A program made the position numbers and the translations under genes. Shown here piece after piece: positions 4,580 to 5,874 of a DNA stretch of 5,874 bases (the first letter of the stretch is position 1; every line of letters begins with the position of its first letter). The notes beneath the pieces were generated by a model. It was not told where the DNA came from, ran no database searches, and worked only from the letters and a program-made list of their open reading frames with translations. Source of the stretch: UBA1764 sp045616685 (GTDB lineage: Bacteria; Bacillota; Clostridia; Peptostreptococcales; Anaerovoracaceae); contig JAZLHF010000020.1 in NCBI GenBank assembly GCA_045616685.1, forward strand, positions 1-5,874, read 5' to 3'.

Positions 4580-5806
4580 ATGAACACACTTTACGTCGGT
4601 ATTGATGTCAGCAGCAAATCCAATGTCGTCTATCTGATGCTTCCAAATGGTGACAAGCACAGCAATTTTTCTGTTGTGAATTCGCTTGACGGTTCTACGC
4701 AGCTCGTGAAAAGAATTCTTTCTGCGATAAATGATGAATCGCTTGACACTGTTGTAATCGGTCTTGAAGCGACTTCTGTCTATGGAGATAATCTTGTGTT
4801 CTTCCTCAGAGAAGATGCGACTCTTCTTCCTTACAACAGAAGAATCCATGTCCTCAATCCCAAGCAGGTCAATAAATTTAAAGAATCTTACAACGACCTG
4901 CCCAAGAATGACTATGTGGACTCATTTGTCATCGCTGACTGCCTGCGCTTTGGCAGAATCAACAAAGAGATTTACACCGAGGACTATCACTACCTAGCCC
5001 TCAAGAATCTTACCAGAGCACGTTACTTCGGTGTATGTAACCTCGTCAAGGAAAAGCAACGCTTCATGAACATACTCTTCAAGAAGTATTCCACTATGAC
5101 GCAGGAGAAAGTATTCACAGATACTTTCAGCACTACGGCGCTTGCCGTCTACGAAGAATTCGAATCCGCAGAAGCATTGGCCGATATGGACTTACAAGAG
5201 CTTACTGATTTCATCATCGAAAAAGGTAAGAACCGCTTTCCTGATCCGGATTCAGTAGCCAAAGCCATTCAGAAAGCTGCCAGAAGTTCTTATCGTTTGC
5301 CTAAAACGGTAAACGATTCAATCAACCAGGTGCTTTCAATATCCATAACCTCTATGAAGGCGTTGGAATCTCAAATCAAAGAGTTCGACAAAGCTATTGC
5401 TGCTCAAATGGAACTCTTACCAAACGTATTGACATCCATTCCGGGCATTGGGCCTGTTTATTCTGCAGGAATCGTTGCCGAGATTGGAGACATCAATCGT
5501 TTTCAAAGTCATGCTCAACTTGCCAAGTATGCAGGCCTTGCATGGAAGCAACATCAATCCGGAAACTTTGAAGCCCAAACAACAAGGCTTATCAATTCCG
5601 GAAATCGTTTTTTAAAGTATTATCTGTGCGAAGCAGCTTTTTCTCTTGTTAGATGCGACAAGGAATACAGCAACTTCTATCATCTCAAGTACAAAGAGGT
5701 GAACATATACCAACACAAACGTGCACTCGCATTAACTGCTCGTAAACTTGTGCGCTTAGTCTTTGCACTGCTCAAAGACAATCGCTTATACATTTCAGCG
5801 AAGTAG
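4580..5806 (+). CDS. IS110-family DEDD transposase (RNA-guided recombinase)
   Basis: The 408-residue protein has the two IS110 domains. The N-terminal RuvC-like DEDD domain shows D9 in YVGIDVSSKS, E63 in VIGLEATSVYGD, and D111 and D114 in PKNDYVDSFVIAD. The C-terminal Transposase_20 domain begins with TSIPGIGPVYSAGIVAEIGD (residues 285-304) and carries the expected catalytic serine, S327 in KQHQSGNF, followed by NSGNRFLKYYLCEAA. A long helical linker (about 140-280) separates them, as in the family. IS110 enzymes cut and rejoin DNA through a transient phosphoserine bond, with a bridge RNA choosing target and donor. All catalytic residues are present and the frame is intact, so the enzyme looks active. 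It is longer than IS621 (326 residues) but within the range of IS110 proteins. It ends in TAG, with a probable terminator 20 bases on. Confidence 0.95.
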   Translation: MNTLYVGIDVSSKSNVVYLMLPNGDKHSNFSVVNSLDGSTQLVKRILSAINDESLDTVVIGLEATSVYGDNLVFFLREDATLLPYNRRIHVLNPKQVNKFKESYNDLPKNDYVDSFVIADCLRFGRINKEIYTEDYHYLALKNLTRARYFGVCNLVKEKQRFMNILFKKYSTMTQEKVFTDTFSTTALAVYEEFESAEALADMDLQELTDFIIEKGKNRFPDPDSVAKAIQKAARSSYRLPKTVNDSINQVLSISITSMKALESQIKEFDKAIAAQMELLPNVLTSIPGIGPVYSAGIVAEIGDINRFQSHAQLAKYAGLAWKQHQSGNFEAQTTRLINSGNRFLKYYLCEAAFSLVRCDKEYSNFYHLKYKEVNIYQHKRALALTARKLVRLVFALLKDNRLYISAK

Positions 5807-5824
5807 ATCTTTCATCTGCTTGCT

Positions 5825-5850
5825 GATGAGTCAGCCCTGCTCATTTTTTT
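5825..5850 (+). terminator. Probable terminator of the IS110 transposase
   Basis: ATGAG (5826-5830) pairs with CTCAT (5840-5844) around a 9-base loop and runs into seven T residues (5844-5850). The stem is short, so termination may be partial. The loop sequence AGCCCTG can instead pair with the element tip. Confidence 0.5.
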
Positions 5851-5871
5851 AATTCGATCGACAGGGCTTAG
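5833..5871. repeat. Right-end subterminal inverted repeat and core repeat of IS110
   Basis: AGCCCTG (5833-5839) is the exact reverse complement of CAGGGCT (5862-5868), whose last two bases are the CT core. GGCTTAG (5865-5871) repeats the left-end copy. The hairpin that could form here competes with the terminator stem and places the crossover core at its base. Confidence 0.55.
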
Positions 5872-5874
5872 GTG

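Larger units (their letters stand above)
4287..5868 (+). mobile_element. IS110-group insertion sequence with both probable ends
   Basis: One DEDD transposase gene is preceded by about 290 bases of noncoding DNA and followed by about 60. That is the IS110-group arrangement, in which the bridge RNA is encoded at the left end; the IS1111 group carries it at the right. The boundary is inferred from GGCTTAG occurring at 4285-4291 and again at 5865-5871, each containing the CT dinucleotide that serves as crossover core in IS110 elements such as IS621. This gives an element of roughly 1.58 kb. The original site would read CAATAGG-CT-TAGGTG. Only six bases of right flank are in the window, so the right boundary cannot be tested against more host sequence. 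Confidence 0.7.

Noticed and set aside
4376..4849. 157-codon minus-strand frame across the IS110 left end
   Set aside because: It overlaps the conserved transposase and candidate bridge RNA, has no recognisable domain, and is a shadow of the real gene.
1..5874. CRISPR arrays and tRNA or rRNA genes
   Set aside because: No regularly spaced direct repeats, no cloverleaf and no rRNA-like stretch were seen on either strand by eye.

Overview
The window looks like accessory DNA from a low-GC Firmicute, probably a gut-type clostridium. The pointers are a TnpV-family transposon protein, strong AGGAGG-type ribosome binding sites, AT-rich minus-strand genes and an IS110-family insertion sequence. This is inferred from gene families and composition; no housekeeping gene or rRNA confirms it.

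Layout, left to right. (1) The 3' part of an XRE-type helix-turn-helix regulator enters from outside the window and ends at 563 with a good intrinsic terminator. (2) A noncoding, hairpin-rich stretch runs to about 786. (3) The start-less tail of a gene (about 787-894) is followed by an intact tnpV (900-1268), the remains of a Tn4451-like or related element. (4) A minus-strand two-gene operon fills 4209 down to 1325. Its first gene is a HerA/TraD/VirB4-like P-loop ATPase of about 776 residues, broken by one in-frame amber codon at 3649-3651. Its second gene is a 178-residue protein that joins an apparent DUF5663-like N-terminus to a domain closely resembling the C-terminal domain of the RNA polymerase alpha subunit. 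(5) A nearly complete IS110-group element (about 4287-5868, transposase on the plus strand) sits upstream of that operon. Its probable outer boundaries are both marked by GGCTTAG with a central CT, and its left end carries an extended -10 promoter and a two-stem-loop region that is a good candidate for a bridge RNA.

The two points of most interest are the ATPase plus alpha-CTD-like operon, which I cannot assign to a named system, and the IS110 left end. There, a loop of the candidate RNA is complementary over 10 positions (one G-T) to the host sequence directly beside the inferred insertion core. The strand geometry of that match does not follow the IS621 model as I remember it, so it is a lead rather than a guide assignment.

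The amber codon is most simply a CAG-to-TAG nonsense mutation. Both neighbouring mobile-element genes (tnpV and the IS110 transposase) end in TAG, which argues against reassignment of TAG.
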